A stretch of DNA of 64,000 nucleotides, taken from Frankiales bacterium. Lineage in GTDB: Bacteria; Actinomycetota; Actinomycetes; Mycobacteriales; Jatrophihabitantaceae. Position 1 is the first letter of the stretch; every line of letters begins with the position of its first letter. Where the stretch lies: contig JAOPUZ010000041.1 of NCBI GenBank assembly GCA_025966315.1, forward strand, positions 1 to 64,000, in the 5' to 3' direction. Position numbers and translations under genes: made by a program. The notes beneath the pieces are model-generated. The model saw only the letters and a list, made by a program, of their open reading frames with translations, had not been told where the DNA came from and searched no databases. Shown one piece after another: positions 16,818-25,781 of this stretch.

Positions 16818-18478
16818 CGACTTACCCCGAGGACGGCCCGCCGTAGCACGAATGGCCCGATCGCCAGCAGGTCGACCGGTGTCGAGCCGAAGCATTCCAA
16901 CGCGTCCTTGATGTCGTCGACCATCGGCCGGCCCGCCGTGTTCAGACTGGTGTTCACCACTACCGGCAGACCGGTGCGCCGCTCGAAGCCCTGAAGCATC
17001 CGGGCCAGCAGCGGCTCTTCACGCTGGTCGACGGTCTGGATTCGGGCCGTGCCGTCGACGTGGACGACGGCCGGGATCCGCTCTCGCCACCGCGGATCGA
17101 CGTCATGGACGAACAACATGTACGGCGATGGAATCGGGCCGCGGCTGAACAACTGGGCGGCGCGCTCCAGCAACACCATCGGTGCCACCGGTCGAAACTG
17201 CTCACGGCCCTTGACGTCGTTGAGTCGAGTCAGGTTCTCTGACCGGCCGGGGTGGGCTAGCAGCGAGCGATGTCCTAGGGCGCGCGGACCGAACTCGCTT
17301 CGCCCCTGGAACCAGGCGACGATGCCATCGCTGGCCAGTTCTTCAGCGACCGCTTCGGCCACGTCATCGGGCCGCTCGTAGGGCACTCTGGCGGTCCGCA
17401 ACGCTAATTCGATCTCCTCGTCGCTGAAGCCGCGACCGAGAGCGGCCGACGTGACCGGAGCGATCCGGTCCCCAGCCTGCGCCGCCAAGTAAAGCGCGCC
17501 CCCCAGGGCAGTTCCCGCGTCACCCGCGGCCGGTTGCACCCAGAGCTCTTCGAATGCCGACTCAGCGAAGACGCGGGTGTTGGCCACGCAGTTCAGGGCC
17601 ACGCCGCCGGCCAGGGCCAGCCGGCTCGCACCGGTCACATCGTGCAGCCAGCGGGCCAGGTCGAGCACCGTTTCCTCGAGTGCAAGCTGCACGCTCGCGG
17701 CCAGGTCAGCGTGCTCCTCGCCCCACTCCTGGTGTGGCTGGCGCCGCTTGACCAGCACGTTCCAGTCGACGCCGGCGGTGCGGAATCCGCCGTCCTCGGT
17801 GGCGTGCACGAACTGTCGCAGATAGTCGATGTGGCGTGGCGTTCCGTAGGAGGCGAGCGCCATGACCTTGTACTCGTCGCTGCTACGCAGGAATCCCAGG
17901 TGCTCGGTGGCGTCCTCATACAACAAGCCCAGCGAGTGCGGAAGCCGCTGCGATCGCAGTTGTTGTACGGCGCCGTCGGCGGCGAACCGGGCTGCCAGTT
18001 GGCTGTGTTGCTCGCCTCGGCCGTCGAAGACCAACGCGGCGCAATCCCCGTCGAACGGCGCGGCCAAGGCGGCCGAGGCGGCGTGTGCGACGTGATGCGG
18101 GACGAACCGGAGCTTGGCGGCGTCCAAGCCAGGTAGGGCGTCGCTGAGGAAGCTTCCAGCCTGCTGGGCGTAACTCTCGCGGAGGTGATCCCATGGGTCG
18201 TTGAGCCCGAGCTCGCCGGGTGAGAGATGCAAAGCGGGGTCGAAGGAGTACGTCACTGCGTCAAGGTCAGCCGGTTCGACGCCCGCCTGCTGCAGGCACC
18301 ACCGCGCCGCCGCATCGGGTAGCTCCCAGGCAGAGAAGGGCACCGGCCGCTTGCCGTGCTTACGCCGGCTGAACCGCTCCTCCTCGGCTGCGGCCACCGT
18401 GACGCCGTCGACGATCACGGCAGCCGCCGGATCGTGATAGATCGCGTTGATACCGAGTACGAGCATCGGTGAACTCAC
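16814..18478 (-). CDS. O-carbamoyltransferase, NodU/CmcH family, 554 aa
   Basis: These enzymes make carbamoyl-adenylate from carbamoyl phosphate and ATP and move the carbamoyl group to a hydroxyl, often on a sugar. The N-terminal Kae1-like domain has NAIYHDPAAAVIVDG, PHHVAHAASAALAAPF and ALAGGVALNCVANTRV. The C-terminal domain has FQGRSEFGPRALGHRSLLAH. Length fits the family. The start may be GTG at 18478 (GGAG almost adjacent) or ATG at 18466. It is the first gene of the glycan operon and suggests carbamoylated sugars in the product. Confidence 0.88.
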   Translation of the reverse strand: MSSPMLVLGINAIYHDPAAAVIVDGVTVAAAEEERFSRRKHGKRPVPFSAWELPDAAARWCLQQAGVEPADLDAVTYSFDPALHLSPGELGLNDPWDHLRESYAQQAGSFLSDALPGLDAAKLRFVPHHVAHAASAALAAPFDGDCAALVFDGRGEQHSQLAARFAADGAVQQLRSQRLPHSLGLLYEDATEHLGFLRSSDEYKVMALASYGTPRHIDYLRQFVHATEDGGFRTAGVDWNVLVKRRQPHQEWGEEHADLAASVQLALEETVLDLARWLHDVTGASRLALAGGVALNCVANTRVFAESAFEELWVQPAAGDAGTALGGALYLAAQAGDRIAPVTSAALGRGFSDEEIELALRTARVPYERPDDVAEAVAEELASDGIVAWFQGRSEFGPRALGHRSLLAHPGRSENLTRLNDVKGREQFRPVAPMVLLERAAQLFSRGPIPSPYMLFVHDVDPRWRERIPAVVHVDGTARIQTVDQREEPLLARMLQGFERRTGLPVVVNTSLNTAGRPMVDDIKDALECFGSTPVDLLAIGPFVLRRAVLGVSR

Positions 18479-18667
18479 TCTCCGCAGACCAAATACTTCC
18501 GCTGCGGGCTGAGCGGTGCGCGAGCACTGCTGTCAGCGTACAAGTCAGCGTCAACCATCCGGCAGGCTCCCGCCGATTCCCTGTCATGTTGAGCACGCCA
18601 CGAGCAGCCATCCCCGCCCAGCACAGCGCGCGGACGGCCGCGAGCACCGCAGGACTCGATTCAGGCG

Positions 18668-18763
18668 CAGCTACTCGACCGTCCTCAATTCCACCTCACC
18701 CGCTGCGACGTCCCCGACTACATCCACGTCCCGGGCGAAGTGGATCTGGTGCTGCCCTTCGCC
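18668..18763 (+). pseudogene. Fragment of a UDP-glucuronate decarboxylase-like SDR gene
   Basis: The plus-strand frame reads LLDRPQFHLTRCDVPDYIH and then VPGEVDLVLPFA, which closely follows the segment after the Rossmann motif in UDP-glucuronate decarboxylase (UXS) and related sugar-nucleotide dehydratases (CDVxDYxxVPGxVDLVLHFA). The similarity ends abruptly on both sides. Only about 32 codons survive, so this is a gene relic, beside a sugar cluster where such an enzyme would fit. Confidence 0.6.
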
Positions 18764-19467
18764 GCCCGAAACCAACGTGGCGGCGGCAGGACCTCCCTGC
18801 GGAACAGCGACCAGGTCTTCGAACTCGCGGTCGATCGAGTACTCGGTCCGATCGCCGCTGCAGCCGCTGCCGCGACGGCGGAAGACGACTGTCTCGAAAT
18901 GAGACGAGAGCCGTCGGTTTGACCTGGAACCAATGGCTCTTCGACCCGGGTATCCAGCGCACCGAGCGCAAACCCAGACGACACCCGGCCGGCGGCCCGC
19001 TTGCCGAGACGCGTCGGAGGTCGCCGCATGACCAAGCCTGTCACGCGCTGCCGTGCGGATTAGTAGCTGGCGCTGCTCTCGCATTGCCGCCAGCAGGAAA
19101 TATCAGCTCCCGCTGACCTGATCTCAAACCTCCTGCTACCGGCGATGACGACGACGACGAAGGACGCGAAGGTTGTGCTGCGGACCGTTTCATAGCCGCT
19201 CGCGAAGGGAAACACGATGACCAACGACCTGTTCGCGAGTGATGTGTTGCGCAGCGTCACGAGACGCAGGTGTGGTTCCTCGCGGCGCACCTCTTCGACG
19301 TGGTGGTCGTGTTGGTGATCCCGGCGTGCAGTGACGGTCCTTCGCTCGGCCGAGGTTTGCGGTCACCCGCGGACATCCCATGTGCCTGAGGCACGACGCT
19401 GGCGCGGTCGTCGTGCCGGTGGGGTCGCAGAGCCGAACCAATCGAGCTGCTAACGAGGAGAGTTTGC
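18764..19467. other. Decayed intergenic DNA
   Basis: I find no intact gene here. An open plus-strand frame continues from the SDR relic for about 50 codons without recognisable similarity. A short ATG frame near 19,217 (MTNDLFASDVLRSVT...) runs 33 codons with a possible GAAGGG site, and may be another gene start that lost its body. Confidence 0.4.
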
Positions 19468-19599
19468 ATGGCATCCACCCAGGTCGACGCGCGCGTCGAC
19501 AGCGCCGCGCGGTCCGGGCATGCCCACCACGCTCGGGCGGAGCACCGTTGGTGGTCGCTGGCCGTGATCGGGCTGGTGCTACCTGGGTGCTACCGCTAG
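19468..19599 (+). pseudogene. N-terminal remnant of an MFS (DHA2-like) transporter
   Basis: A well-placed GAGGAG precedes this ATG. The 43-residue frame ends with AEHRWWSLAVIGLVLPGCYR. A histidine-rich leader followed by HRWWxLAVIxL is how actinobacterial EmrB/QacA-type drug transporters begin, just before their first membrane helix. The frame then meets a stop and no further helices follow, so only the start of the gene remains. Confidence 0.45.
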
Positions 19600-20134
19600 T
19601 CGGTAATCCTCCACGGCGCATGTCCTCTGCAAGCTCGCGTCGGGCGGGCTGGGGAACCTCGGCCTGGTCGGCTGGCGACTTGTGGATAGCGGTGCAGGAA
19701 CTGGGAGTTGGCCCTTCGGGGCATATACATCGTCGCCAGCAGAGTGGCAGCGAGGCCCCGGGCATCACTGCCGGCCGTCGCCGGACCATCGGAAGGGTCA
19801 ATCCCGCGCGGGCGGCTTAACGCATAACGACGCACCACCCAGCCGACGACGCTCCCAGACGTTGCGCGCTGCGGTGTTGTGCCGAGGTCGGCACAACACC
19901 GATTGCGCCGACCTCGTAGTTGTGCCGACCTGGGCTTGGTTCGCCTGCCATATAAGGGTTCCGCCGGAAACAGGTCGTCACAATCCGAGCTCATCGTCGA
20001 GCCGTGAGCGGGGCGCGCCAGAGATCGGCCGGCGACTCTCCGGCACCGGGCTCGTGAAGATCCGCCTTCCTGGACGCAGGACGCCCATAAAAGATAGGGG
20101 GTTCGCGTGCGGGCCGCCGTGCGCTCGAGTGGGG
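19600..20134. other. Decayed intergenic DNA around a strong palindrome
   Basis: No gene is recognised. The stretch contains the 26-base palindrome at 19,874-19,899 and a related half-site at 19,919-19,931, described separately. Confidence 0.4.
19874..19899. repeat. Perfect 12-bp inverted repeat with a third half-site downstream
   Basis: GTGTTGTGCCGA and its exact reverse complement are separated by GG. The half-site AGGTCGGCACAAC within it recurs in inverted orientation at 19,919-19,931. A two-base spacer is too short for a good RNA hairpin loop, so a dimeric repressor operator is more likely than a terminator. No intact target gene remains beside it. Confidence 0.5.
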
Positions 20135-20355
20135 CCCGGGGTTCGGTCACATAAGCGTGAGCCGCGGTCGCGGCGTCCTTCGCCTGCTGTTGCCGTTGCA
20201 GGGACACGGCGAGTTTCTGCTCAACGACCTGCGCACTGCTCTCGAGCTCTCTGATGTGGCTCTGGATCATCACGATGCGCGCGCTAACCACCCCCACCTG
20301 TGAGGCCAGTGCCGCCTTGGCGGCGTTCGCGCTCGCGGGTTGAGAGTCGGCTGGG
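20135..20355 (-). pseudogene. Fragment of a secreted coiled-coil (NlpC/P60 N-terminal-like) protein
   Basis: The minus-strand frame reads a signal-peptide-end-like QPASANAAK and then a heptad-rich coiled coil (ARIVMIQSHIRELESSAQVV, then EQKLAVSLQRQQQAKDAATA). N-terminal coiled coils of this kind are found in actinobacterial peptidoglycan hydrolases with NlpC/P60 domains. There is no recognisable catalytic domain downstream and no clear start, so it is probably a broken gene. Confidence 0.4.
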
Positions 20356-20565
20356 ATTCGGGGGTGCGGACGGATTTTCTGTCGGGTGCCGGTTCTGATC
20401 AGTGCCGCGTAGCGGCAGCGGTCAACACCGCAATGCGACGGACTGCGTTGCTATTCGGCGTGTGCGCCTGAATTCGCCGCCCCCGCTGCAACCTCGACAG
20501 GCACTCGGGCCTCTCGGCTAAGAAGCCGCCCTTCCAACTCCCCCTTGTCGCACGCCTTGGCGAGG

Positions 20566-20603
20566 GCGCGCCCAGGACGGGACAGACCGTCCGGGGCGCG
20601 CCG
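20566..20603 (-). terminator. Hairpin terminator after the CWB2-like gene
   Basis: GGCGCGCCC-a-GGACGG pairs with CCGTCC-g-GGGCGCGCC across a short loop, giving a 15-bp stem with one mismatch 15 bases beyond the stop codon. No U tract, as is common in high-GC actinobacteria. Confidence 0.65.
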
Positions 20604-20617
20604 GGTGAACGGTGGAG

Positions 20618-22132
20618 TTACTGGCCGGAGTCGCTGTAGCGACCGCCGTTGTTGTTGCTCCAGACGCGACGGTTGGACATCTCGGAGATGTAGTCGACAT
20701 GGGCCTGCAGCGGCCAACTGAGCTTTTGGTAGTTCCCGACGACGTAGGTCATGTTGTACGGCCCCTCGCCCGGGGAGTTCAGGAATGTCGGAGCCACCGC
20801 CATGTAGTAGGCCTGCAGCTCTGCCGGCAGGGTGTTGGGGTTGTCCGTCACCAGCAGCGGAGCGTGGAAGCCCAGGTGTGACAGAGGCGCCGAGGCGACC
20901 GCACCTTGCCAGTCGTTGACGTTCACCAACGTGAAGCCATGGCCCGGTCCGAGCTCGCCCCAACCGACATTGCCCGCCGGGTCAAACATCTTCGCGAACG
21001 CGATGGAGATGTTGACCGGCGTTGTGGTTGCCGGCGTGTTGAACGCCACCGGATCATCGGCGCTGATCCGTTGCACGGCGCCGAGCTGGTCGAGTTGCTT
21101 GACGACCGCGTTCGACACCTGGTTCGGACCACCCCAGACGTAGATCAGCGCGCGGCCGTTGCGCCGTTTGAGCGCGTCGAGCGTCGGTTGCGGGATGCTG
21201 TTGCGGTGGACCCACAACAGCCCGGAGGGCATGTGGGAGGACCAGTGCGTGGCGGGCAGGTAGAACTGCCAGTCATTGCCATCGGCGGAGCCGATGAAGA
21301 CATCCTGCATGCCGTTGCCGCTCGAACTCGCGCTCACGCCCATCTGCGGCACACCGGTGGCCGGGTTCTGGAGGCTGCCATAGAGCTTGTCGACGTTGTT
21401 GGCGAGCTCGAAGACGTTACTGCCGGTGACGGCCACGAACGTCATGCCGATTGCGCTGAGTTGCGCCTTGACCGCGGAGTTCGCGGCGGCGCCGACCAGG
21501 AATGCGTCGATGTTGTTGGCGCGGACGATGCCGGTGTCCCCGAGCCGCTTGATCTCGTCGAGGGTGATTTTGGGGATGCCGTTCTTGGTGACGTACAGGA
21601 TCGGGGCGTCATCTGGGAAGTGGAGCAGCGGAACCGCCGAGATGCCGGTGAGCGGGTCGTCGGGTGTAATGAGCGTCAGGCCCCACGGCCGGTCAGGAAC
21701 GTTGTTGGTCTCGTTGGGAGCGTTCTCGGGCAGCGCGGCCGGGAAGACATGCTGCGTCACCGACACGGCCTCCATGAAGGGGTCGGAGCCCCAGATACGG
21801 GTGGTCGTTTTGGTGGTGATGGTCGGCACCAGGCTCGGCGCCCCCGGAGGGGATGGGACATTAAAGTCGCGGCCACACACAACTCCGAACGGCCACAAGT
21901 TCGGGTCAGCCGCCGGGCATCCGGCAGCGGGGGCCTGCGGCGAGGTAGCCGAGTTGCCCGTCGTCGGCGGGGTGGGCGACGTGGCCGAGGTTGCCGCTTG
22001 GGCTTCGTGGGCGCTTCCCTGGGGGTTTCCCATCCCCAGGGTGAATGACGCTGCACAGAGAATCACGAGACTGGCCGCCCGCACCGATCTCGGGTGCCGG
22101 AACGGTCTTGGGCTCAGTCGGATCAGACGCAT
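20618..22132 (-). CDS. Secreted cell-wall-binding repeat 2 (CWB2)-like protein, 504 aa
   Basis: A Sec signal peptide (basic start, hydrophobic stretch ending near AQAATSA) is followed by a Ser/Thr/Pro/Ala linker and about 400 residues with repeated CWB2-like segments: RIWGSDPFMEAVSVTQHVFP, ISAVPLLHFPDDAPILYVTK, VASAPLSHLGFHAPLLVT and NMTYVVGNYQKLSWPLQAHV. CWB2 domains hold proteins on the cell wall, so this is probably a surface or secreted protein, with unknown partner. The ATG at 22132 is chosen over a GTG three codons upstream because AAGGAG lies eight bases ahead. It is monocistronic with its own terminator. Confidence 0.65.
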   Translation of the reverse strand: MRLIRLSPRPFRHPRSVRAASLVILCAASFTLGMGNPQGSAHEAQAATSATSPTPPTTGNSATSPQAPAAGCPAADPNLWPFGVVCGRDFNVPSPPGAPSLVPTITTKTTTRIWGSDPFMEAVSVTQHVFPAALPENAPNETNNVPDRPWGLTLITPDDPLTGISAVPLLHFPDDAPILYVTKNGIPKITLDEIKRLGDTGIVRANNIDAFLVGAAANSAVKAQLSAIGMTFVAVTGSNVFELANNVDKLYGSLQNPATGVPQMGVSASSSGNGMQDVFIGSADGNDWQFYLPATHWSSHMPSGLLWVHRNSIPQPTLDALKRRNGRALIYVWGGPNQVSNAVVKQLDQLGAVQRISADDPVAFNTPATTTPVNISIAFAKMFDPAGNVGWGELGPGHGFTLVNVNDWQGAVASAPLSHLGFHAPLLVTDNPNTLPAELQAYYMAVAPTFLNSPGEGPYNMTYVVGNYQKLSWPLQAHVDYISEMSNRRVWSNNNGGRYSDSGQ

Positions 22133-22414
22133 CCGGATCACTCCTTAAGTTGTCCGCTATTAATTGTCGAAAGGGCGTGACCTTTCACCCGTGCCACGTG
22201 TGCGCCACCCCCGCTCTTCCGCTTTTCGCGCTGTAGCCATGTGTAAAGCGCCGGTACCAATGCGTCCGTCCGCGAACCGGGCGCGTGCCTGATTCGGAAA
22301 CCACCTCCTCGGTCGGTTTTTGACGTCGCTCAGTCCTATCCCTCTGCGGTCAGGCGTCCCTCAACTTGGGGCCGCTCGCAGGCGGATGCGGGACAGGTTC
22401 GAGTGAGTTTTGGA

Positions 22415-23248
22415 TCAGACGCCGGCCGGGTCGAGGCGCAGCCGATCGAAGAGCGCATCAGTGAGCGGCTCCGGGCGCGCTTCGAACTCTGCGGCGAGAA
22501 TCTGCTGGCAAACCCGGTACTGACGCAGCGCCTGGGCTCGCTCACCGATGCGGACATGGCAGCGCATCACTACGCGGTGAGCGTCTTCACGGCAAGGATC
22601 GTGTGAGAGCAACCGGAGCGCATAGTCCAATGCCGAGCGGTAATCGCGCTCCCGAAAATATTGATCCGCTAGGCGGCTCAGCAACGATAGGTACAGAGCT
22701 CGGACTCGCTCGCGTTGCACGATAGCCCGCATGTCGTCGGCCGCACAGATCTCGCCGTGGTACAGCGCGACAGCGCGCAGCCATGAGCGCACCGCTGCAT
22801 CGCTGTTGCCGGCACGCAACTGCCGCTCGGCCATGCCCGCGTGGGCTTCAAAATGGGATACGTCAACGCCGACTCCGGCACTCACGTTCAACTCGTAGCC
22901 ACCAGCGCTGTAAATCACCGGTGACGCGCCCGCCAGCACATCGCCGAGCATCTGCCGGAGGGCGTGGATCAGGCTATTCAGGGAATGCGCCGAGCGCGCG
23001 GCCTCAATTCCCGGCCACAACGCCTCCAACAGGGATTCACGGGACGCGCGGTACCGGTCCCGCAGCGCGAGACTCGAAAGAAGGATCGCGGTCTTGCCGC
23101 CGCTGGGCATCGGCAGGTATGCGCCCGCCTTCATCACGCGGAAGCTGCCGAGCAGACAAATCAGCACCGGCTCCGTCAAATCGAGATCAGTTTCGGTGGC
23201 AGTCACGGCAGCCTCAATTCCGGCACGACGCGTCCCAGACAATCCCAC
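22415..23248 (-). CDS. SARP-family (BTAD) transcriptional regulator, 277 aa
   Basis: An N-terminal OmpR-like winged helix (LICLLGSFRVMKAGAYLPMP, then LLEALWPGIEAARSAHSLNS with Trans_reg_C spacing) precedes a bacterial transcriptional activation domain of TPR-like helices (DVSHFEAHAGMAERQLRAG ... DYRSALDYALRLLSHDPCRE). Proteins of this size are stand-alone activators, often of specialised metabolism or cell-surface genes. It lies upstream of the CWB2-like gene on the same strand with 282 bases between them and could regulate it, but that is inference. Confidence 0.8.
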   Translation of the reverse strand: MGLSGTRRAGIEAAVTATETDLDLTEPVLICLLGSFRVMKAGAYLPMPSGGKTAILLSSLALRDRYRASRESLLEALWPGIEAARSAHSLNSLIHALRQMLGDVLAGASPVIYSAGGYELNVSAGVGVDVSHFEAHAGMAERQLRAGNSDAAVRSWLRAVALYHGEICAADDMRAIVQRERVRALYLSLLSRLADQYFRERDYRSALDYALRLLSHDPCREDAHRVVMRCHVRIGERAQALRQYRVCQQILAAEFEARPEPLTDALFDRLRLDPAGV

Positions 23249-23568
23249 CAGGTACTCCGCGTGAGGCTGCTGCTCGGTCGAACAGTCCCATGCGTCTTAC
23301 CGACATCGAGTCATACCTGACAGCACCAACGATGCTAAACCTGCGACGACGACCACGGAAGGTCACACGTCGGTCACATCCAGCTCATCGACGAAGCACA
23401 CCTCTAAGCAAAGACGACGCTGGAGCGGGAGTTAGTCACGTCCACGGGAGTGGTATTGAGCCGACCTCCGCATGATCTTGGCTTGGACTCTATGCGGTGA
23501 TGGCGGACGCGGCAGCTCCTGTTCTGGCTCGGTGGCCCGTGGCTGCAGGTCTCGCGGTTGAGCCGTTC
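23249..23568. other. Intergenic, upstream region of the SARP gene
   Basis: Presumably holds the SARP promoter. I see no clear -35/-10 pair, hairpin or gene. Confidence 0.4.
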
Positions 23569-23802
23569 CTACTTCGGTGTCGCACTCATGAGGTTGGCCG
23601 CGTAATGCGTCCTGCACCGCTGCGAGGAGGCTGCCGGGCAGGGTCGCCCCGATCGCCTCGACCAGGCGCCAACCAGCCCGCGCTGCCGTCGGCCGCTTAC
23701 ACCGGCAGGCCGGGAATCTCTCGGTAGCTCTCGGCATTGACGGCGGTCGCGACCAGCGCGTGCATGTTGACGGTGCGCGCCGCCCTAAGGTCGGGGCGCA
23801 TA
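23569..23802 (-). pseudogene. Remnant of an IS256-family transposase
   Basis: Minus-strand translation gives ALVATAVNAESYREIPGLPV, then a stop and AADGSAGWLA. After a frameshift it gives LVEAIGATLPG and, in another frame, ASSQRCRTHYAANLMSATPK. These follow, in order, the conserved core of IS256 (mutator-type) transposases (TAVNxDGxREILGL...GLVxAIGATLPGAxWQRCRTHY). At least one stop and two frame changes show it is dead, and neither end of the IS is visible. Confidence 0.75.
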
Positions 23803-24040
23803 TCCGGCGGCGGTGACGCACCGCGCGTCCCGAGATTCTGGCGACCGCGTGAGCAGCCCGCATGGGGACACCGGTTCGGGGATTTGTGCTGTGCCAGAAA
23901 CCGTCGCAGTTAGCAGACAGGCCGGCGTTTCGTTGTTCATGCCGCTCGGTGATATTCGTTTGATCAGTCTCTTGCTTCAAGGCTGAGAAAGAGCCGCCCC
24001 ACGGTGACGTGACGGCGAGGCGAGGCCGATACTCGAGATC

Positions 24041-25003
24041 ATGATCAACGTCAGGCGGGTGCGTATTGCAGCCGCCGTAGTCATCGTCGCGACCACATCC
24101 CTGATCGCGGCCTGTGGCGCCAGCTCAACGGTGACCACTCCCGCCGCCAGTCCGACACCGCCCACGACGACGAGCACCGCGGTCCCGACCATCTCCGCGG
24201 CGATCTCTACACCAACGCCGCGCGCCGCCGTCACGGGCGCCGACGGAGTGCCCCGCTATGACCACATCGTCATCGTGGTCGAGGAGAACAAACCCTACGG
24301 CGATCTAGTCGGAACGACCTCTACCCCGTTCCTCAGCGCCTTGGCCACAGGCGGCGCCGTTCTCGGCCAGTCCTACGCCATCAGCCATCCCAGTGAACCG
24401 AACTATCTCGCCCTGTTTTCCGGCTCCACCCAAGGGCTGAGCAGCGATTCGTGCCCGCACCAGTTCAGCGGACCCAACCTCGGCGCCTCGCTGATCGCGG
24501 CCGGCGACACGTTCATCGGTTACTCCGAATCACTGCCCTCCCCCGGCTACACCGGCTGCAGTGCTGGCACATATGCCCGCAAACACGCCCCGTGGGTCAA
24601 CTTCGCGTTGCCAGCATCCACGAGTCAGCCGATGACCGCGTTCCCCACCGACTTCACCCAACTTCCGGATCTGTCCTTCGTCATCCCCAACCTGCAAGAC
24701 GACATGCACGACGGCAGCATCGAGCAAGGCGACCAATGGTTATCCGGGCACCTCGGCGCCTACAGCACCTGGGCCGCCACCCACAACAGCCTCTTGGTGG
24801 TGACCACCGACGAGGACGACACCAACCACGCCAACCACATCACCACCATCCTGGCTGGCGCCCACGTCAGAGCTGGGCAGTACCCAACCCGGACCGATCA
24901 CTACGGCGTGCTCCACACCCTGCTCGACAGCTTCAGACTGGCGCCCTTCGCCGGCGCCACAAGCACCCCCGCCATCAACGGAATCTGGACTTCCCAGCCC
25001 TGA
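24041..25003 (+). CDS. Phosphoesterase-family lipoprotein (acid phosphatase-like), 320 aa
   Basis: The N-terminus has a lipoprotein signal (ATTSLIAACGA with the lipobox cysteine near residue 27) and a Thr/Pro-rich linker. The catalytic domain (about 75-320) belongs to the phosphoesterase superfamily of phospholipase C and acid phosphatases: YDHIVIVVEENKPYGDLVG, SHPSEPNYLALFSGSTQGL and VVTTDEDDTNHANHI supply the metal-binding Asp, Glu, Asn and His residues. It would be anchored outside the membrane and hydrolyse phosphate esters. It is an isolated plus-strand gene with no operon partner. Confidence 0.8.
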   Translation: MINVRRVRIAAAVVIVATTSLIAACGASSTVTTPAASPTPPTTTSTAVPTISAAISTPTPRAAVTGADGVPRYDHIVIVVEENKPYGDLVGTTSTPFLSALATGGAVLGQSYAISHPSEPNYLALFSGSTQGLSSDSCPHQFSGPNLGASLIAAGDTFIGYSESLPSPGYTGCSAGTYARKHAPWVNFALPASTSQPMTAFPTDFTQLPDLSFVIPNLQDDMHDGSIEQGDQWLSGHLGAYSTWAATHNSLLVVTTDEDDTNHANHITTILAGAHVRAGQYPTRTDHYGVLHTLLDSFRLAPFAGATSTPAINGIWTSQP

Positions 25004-25015
25004 GGCCGAGTTCGG

Positions 25016-25509
25016 TCACGTTTGTTCGGTCCCACCGGCTAACCCGTTCGGCACTGCCTTCACTGTGTCGTCGCTGCGCGGTGTGAGGAATCGATAGATC
25101 GGCGGGAATTCCCAACAACTCTTTGGCCTAGCACTGGCGCCGCGCTCCACGCCCTGCCCGAGATCGACCAGCGGGAACAGCACTTCCAGCATCGCGACCT
25201 CCGTACGTCCAGCCCAGCCGAGCGACGACCGGTCCGGCCGCGCGCGACACGAATTCAATGGCCGCTGTCGAGCGCCCGGCTCGAGCAGGCACAGCGCTCT
25301 GAGCCCGAGGAGGGACGTGCGTCGACAGTCGCAACAGATTCGCAGCGGACAACGCCCGCGACGCAGCTGGGCACGACCACGGTCACCGGCTGGGTTTGCC
25401 CGTTTCGTATGGCGTGTTGCGTTGGTCGTTTGGTGCCGAAGAAGAACCAGGCCAACCCGGCCGACACCACGAGGGCGCCGACGAGAACCGTCAGGTCAGT
25501 GAGCGTCAT
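25016..25509 (-). pseudogene. Frameshifted cupredoxin-domain membrane protein
   Basis: The ATG at 25509 opens MTLTDLTVLVGALVVSAGLA and then WFFFGTKRPTQHAIRNGQTQ, the usual start of small copper-resistance cupredoxin proteins with one membrane helix. The original frame stops early, and later in another frame EVLFP...VERGASA...EFPPIYRF recalls the rest of the domain, including the region that normally precedes the copper-binding FxCGM motif, which I cannot find. The gene is therefore broken. It sits directly after the csoR relic, the usual arrangement in copper operons. Confidence 0.5.
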
Positions 25510-25520
25510 AACCTTTGATC

Positions 25521-25780
25521 TCATGGGCTGCGGACGTAGCGGCGGATCGCGGTGATGAGTTCGGTGACCTTCTCATCGGTGTCACCGGACTCGATCGCCT
25601 GGCGGACGCAGGCGTTGACGTGATCGCAGGGGACCAGCACCGCAATCGCGTCGATGGCGTTCGTGACGCCGATAGCTGGTCAAGCACGTCGATGCGGTAC
25701 CGGCCGTTGTCCACCATGGCGGTCACCCGTCTGCTTCTCTGCGGTGCGCGGCCGTGCCGCCGGCGGACGCGCAGAATCTC
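25521..25780 (-). pseudogene. Frameshifted CsoR-type metal-sensing repressor
   Basis: Two frames together give a CsoR/RcnR-family protein: MVDNGRYRIDVLDQLSA in one, then VTNAIDAIAVLVPCDHVNAC and VRQAIESGDTDEKVTELITA in the next, ending IRRYVRSP. The sensing positions are altered: the first cysteine of the family's Y-C-I-D motif is arginine here (YRID), while PCDHVNAC keeps the His and Cys. A single-base change near 25,665 breaks the frame, and the N-terminal helix is also poorly preserved. It would have been cotranscribed with the small membrane and SHOCT proteins upstream. Confidence 0.65.
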
Positions 25781-25781
25781 C

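Noticed and set aside
23977-24234. 85-aa minus-strand frame with hydrophobic segments opposite the phosphoesterase gene
   Set aside because: It mirrors the Thr/Ala/Val-rich signal and linker region of the real plus-strand gene.
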